DNA of 64,000 bases, taken from Azolla caroliniana. Taxonomy: Eukaryota; Polypodiophyta. Position numbers and translations under genes: made by a program. Location: NCBI GenBank assembly GCA_043228905.1, contig JBHGNT010000015.1, forward strand, positions 16,430,001 through 16,494,000. Direction: 5' to 3'. Below, one piece after another: positions 61,114 through 64,000 of this stretch; the stretch's first letter is position 1; each line of letters starts with the position of its first letter. Under the pieces are notes generated by a model. It was not told the origin of the DNA. It saw only the letters and a list, made by a program, of their open reading frames with translations, and did not search any database.

Positions 61114-63636
61114 ATGGCTAATCATCTTGCTAATGGTAATGCTAATGTTAATGTCAACGGTCATGGTAATGGCAATGCTAACGTTAATGTCAATGCTGGT
61201 GGTAGTGGTAGTGGTAGTGGTAGTGGTAGTGGTAATGGTAATGGTAGTGCTAGTGCTAGTGGTACTGTTACTGGTAATCCCAAGAGTATCATCAGCGGTT
61301 TTGACGATGGCCTGCATCAGAATGCGAGCAATAATGGCAACCCTAGCCTCATGAAAGCGTTCGACAAAAAAGCTAAAGGCTATCTCAATGCTCTCCATCG
61401 AAGCTTCAGCACCTCGGCTATGGAAAAGTAATATGTTGATCTACTGTTCTGCTATGTATTTTTTTGTTTCTCCAAGGATTTTGCTGTCTATACGTTTCTT
61501 CGGTCGTCATATGATGATGATAATGCATGTAGTTTTCTCTTTAAGCTCTACTACTGTTATGTTTCTTTGATCACCATGCATTTTTTGTTTTCTCTTTAAA
61601 TATAGTTTCTTTTAGTCATGATGATTTCCTTTCACCTGTCAAAACTTGTTCAATTTGTTTGAATTGACCTTAAACTTCTTCTTATTCATTCTTTCCATTA
61701 CTTTGTAAACCGTGTTAATGCTTTCTTGAATTGATTAAAGGTTCTTTTACTCAAGATCTTCTATAATCTTCCATGTTTGAATTGATTCTGCAACACTTGT
61801 CAGTTTGGATTGATTATGTAAAACTTGATACCTTTGATTTGACCGTGTGAAACTTGCTATTGTTTGAACTGATTTAAGTTTCATTTCTTGATGATTTCCT
61901 TTCATCTGTAAAACTTGTAAGCATTTGCTTTTATGTGAGTTTAAATTTGATCCTGAGTGAAAAAGAACGGTCATTAGTGATTTGGCTAGAAATTTGGCAT
62001 TGCTTTTCCTTGATCATCATCATCATCATTTGCGATTATAATTTGTTTTTCCTTAATCATCATCATTATCATTTGCAATTATAATTTTCAATCACAGGAA
62101 TGCACTGATGTCAGGGGAAAATGTAGATCCATCAACAATGACTATTGAATTCCTTAGGGCTCGCCTCCAATCGCAACGAGCCGAATTCCGAGCCGAGCGG
62201 CTGAGAGCACGAGTTTTAGCGCAAAAGGCATGATTGTTTAATCTATGTTATTGGTAGAAATGCATTTGTGTATGTGCTCTAGTATGTAATTTGCCGGTTG
62301 CGAATAAATAATATGAAGACAAGAGAGAGAGAGAGATCAATGAGGTTGTTTAATTAGGTGATGGAGCTCGAGAAGAAACTAAAAATTGAAATGCGTTCGC
62401 GGAGAAAGGCAGATAGTGGCGATTTCACGGAGATTAATATAAGCCCTACCAGGTTCTCTGAATTCAAGATTAAATGGTTTTAGTTGTAATATGTACTCTC
62501 ATAATACACACATACATACAAGTAACCATGTCATATTGTCACAACTTCAGATAGGCATATTGTTGGAATGCTCATGGCTTAAAAACTTTTGCATTTGATC
62601 TTTAAACTCACTAGGGAATTAGGTCAAGACGAATGCACGAAGTATGTTGAATCCGTGACAAAAATGAAATCCGGGAGACATGAAATTGAGGAGGCCGAAG
62701 AGAAGGACGAAGACCAAGACGAAAGCAAAGCCATTCAGCGTAGTAAGTGTCCACAACCACGATCGGCCAATCATTCCCCCGGCCACTCTTATAACCAGGT
62801 TATATCCAAATATTGTATTGTAATGGTGTCCCACACAATTACTTGTACAACTATTTTCCTAAATCTAACTGCTTGCATTTTGATAGGAGCTCACCGGTGA
62901 GTACCCTCCATTGGCATGTGGTCAGCTTGTCGGGGAGCGAAGCAAGAAATTCGGTGCCAAGTACCCAAACAAACTAACCACATTGACGACAAATGGACAT
63001 CATATAATTAGCGTTCATGATGACAAAATAGTTCGAGAGGTCGTGTGCATGCCTTATAGTAATGAAGCCAATGCGAAAGAGAAAGAACATGTTCCGTTTG
63101 GATTAAACATGTCCTCACCCGATAGTAGTACAAGGAGTACACCGAGGTCTTCTGTGTCCGGTGGGGATCACCTCGACATTCCTATAGTCGAAAAGCAAGG
63201 TCCGGAAATCCTTGACATTGCTATAGAAAAGCAAGGTTTGGACACCAATCTCAAGATTCAGCATTCCGAAGCAATACCGAAAGGATTCACCACGGAATGC
63301 CCTTCCTTAGATATAGAATCCTCTGGTATACTCGACTCATTGGAGATTATGGCGGCCACACTTTTTAAAGGTGGTGCACTTGGACCCAAAGTGAACACGA
63401 AACACATGTACAATGATGATAAGGATGGTGTTAATGGTAATGCATACCATCCACATGACAAAACAATGATAAAGAGAACATTGGTGCCAGAAGAGTTTTC
63501 ATCATTATGTGCCGAGGAGCATAGCCCACATATTAAAAGCAAGCCTACACACTCAAGATGCTCGAAAACTGAGATGCTCAAGTTGTTGGAGTTGATTAAG
63601 AAACAAGTGGAGACCAATAATGAGCTGAGAGTTTAG
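61114..63636 (+). CDS. Uncharacterised plant coiled-coil protein, five coding exons
   Basis: Exons 61114-61427, 62098-62227, 62358-62452, 62615-62798 and 62887-63636 join in frame to 490 residues. The N-terminus is a low-complexity Asn/Gly/Ser repeat (NANVNVN, then GSGSGSGSG) to about residue 55. Then comes MKAFDKKAKGYLNALHRSFS. A helical, charged block follows across exons 2-3: MTIEFLRARLQSQRAEFRAE and VMELEKKLKIEMRSRRKAD. The rest is acidic and Ser-rich, with a closing helix KTEMLKLLELIKKQVE. The MTIEFLRARL block resembles a plant family of coiled-coil proteins of unknown function that I cannot name. The second coding intron (62228-62357) uses a GC donor (AAG|GCATGA). No transit or membrane segment was seen. 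The reaction and partner are unknown. Confidence 0.75.
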
Positions 63637-64000
63637 TACGGTTGTTTATGCCAAGGGCTCAAATCACCATATTGACTCTTCCAAGTTGAGCATCTAGTTA
63701 TACATCTTCCCCCTTTTCCTTTATCCAAATACAATAGTTGATCTTAACGAAGAGAGAAAGTAGTGAACCTTTTCATAGGAAGAGGGTTTAGATCAAATCC
63801 AATGTTTGTGCTTTTGACAAGTATAGACATAGGTTTCAAAGTCTAGTAAATAAGTTGTTTTGCAATCATTCAAGCTCGTTCGCATGTGCTATTTATTGTG
63901 TTTCAATTTATTTATTTTTGAGTAAGGATGTGTCTATTGATGTAAAAGTAGTAAAGCAAGTTGACACACGTTATGTTTTGATATTGATACAAGCGGGAGA
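63637..64000 (+). other. 3' flank of the coiled-coil gene
   Basis: AT-rich, without coding signal. Probably the 3' UTR and downstream region. Confidence 0.4.

Noticed and set aside
61015-61398. Minus-strand protein of 127 residues opposite the first coding exon of the coiled-coil gene
   Set aside because: It is the antisense of a trinucleotide/hexanucleotide repeat; the Ile/Thr runs come from the repeat.

Overview
This window reads as nuclear DNA of a land plant. It has intron-split genes with GT-AG (and one GC-AG) splice sites, an intronless 40S ribosomal protein S16 gene behind telo-box motifs, a plastid-type geranylgeranyl diphosphate synthase, an ESCRT-III SNF7 gene, and copia retrotransposons with the usual plant initiator-tRNA primer site. 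Three hints, all inference from family knowledge, favour a lineage outside the flowering plants (bryophyte, lycophyte, fern, or cycad/Ginkgo). They are a RIB43A-like ciliary gene at the left edge, a LINE type that is not the usual plant L1, and Ty3-type relics whose protease and integrase do not look like plant chromoviruses. The species cannot be named from the sequence.

Layout. 0.6-1.0 kb: two exons of a RIB43A-like gene (minus strand) running off the left end. 2.4-5.4 kb: a 5'-truncated LINE (minus). 8.2-11.7 kb: the six-exon SNF7/VPS32 gene (minus). 14.1-27.2 kb: a nest of three copia elements, in which an old minus-strand element was entered by a younger relative (15565-21065, with matching LTRs and a 5-bp target duplication) and by a third, plus-strand element that later lost its 3' half. 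29.6-31.0 kb: decayed coding-like sequence of unknown family (minus). 31.2-31.6 kb: RPS16 (plus). 36.0-37.6 kb: an L1-like LINE relic and SINE-like pieces. 38.3-39.5 kb: GGPPS (plus). 41.0-43.3 kb: a probable hAT-like MITE remnant and a pogo-like non-autonomous DNA transposon carrying a 48-bp satellite built of alternating palindromes. 47.3-50.2 kb: a Ty3-type fossil interrupted by two LTRs of one family. 50.6-52.8 kb: an LTR-like piece, gag-like debris and a second LINE relic. 52.8-57.5 kb: a nearly complete but mutated Ty3/gypsy element. 61.1-63.6 kb: a five-coding-exon coiled-coil protein gene (plus).

The host genes are unrelated housekeeping or structural genes and form no pathway or cluster: membrane remodelling (SNF7), translation (RPS16), plastid isoprenoid supply (GGPPS), probably the sperm axoneme (RIB43A-like), and an uncharacterised coiled-coil protein. 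Most of the rest is transposon debris, minisatellites and GA/CT, CA and AT microsatellites. I found no gene cluster or unknown defence-like system. The most unusual structure is the palindromic satellite inside the pogo-like element.
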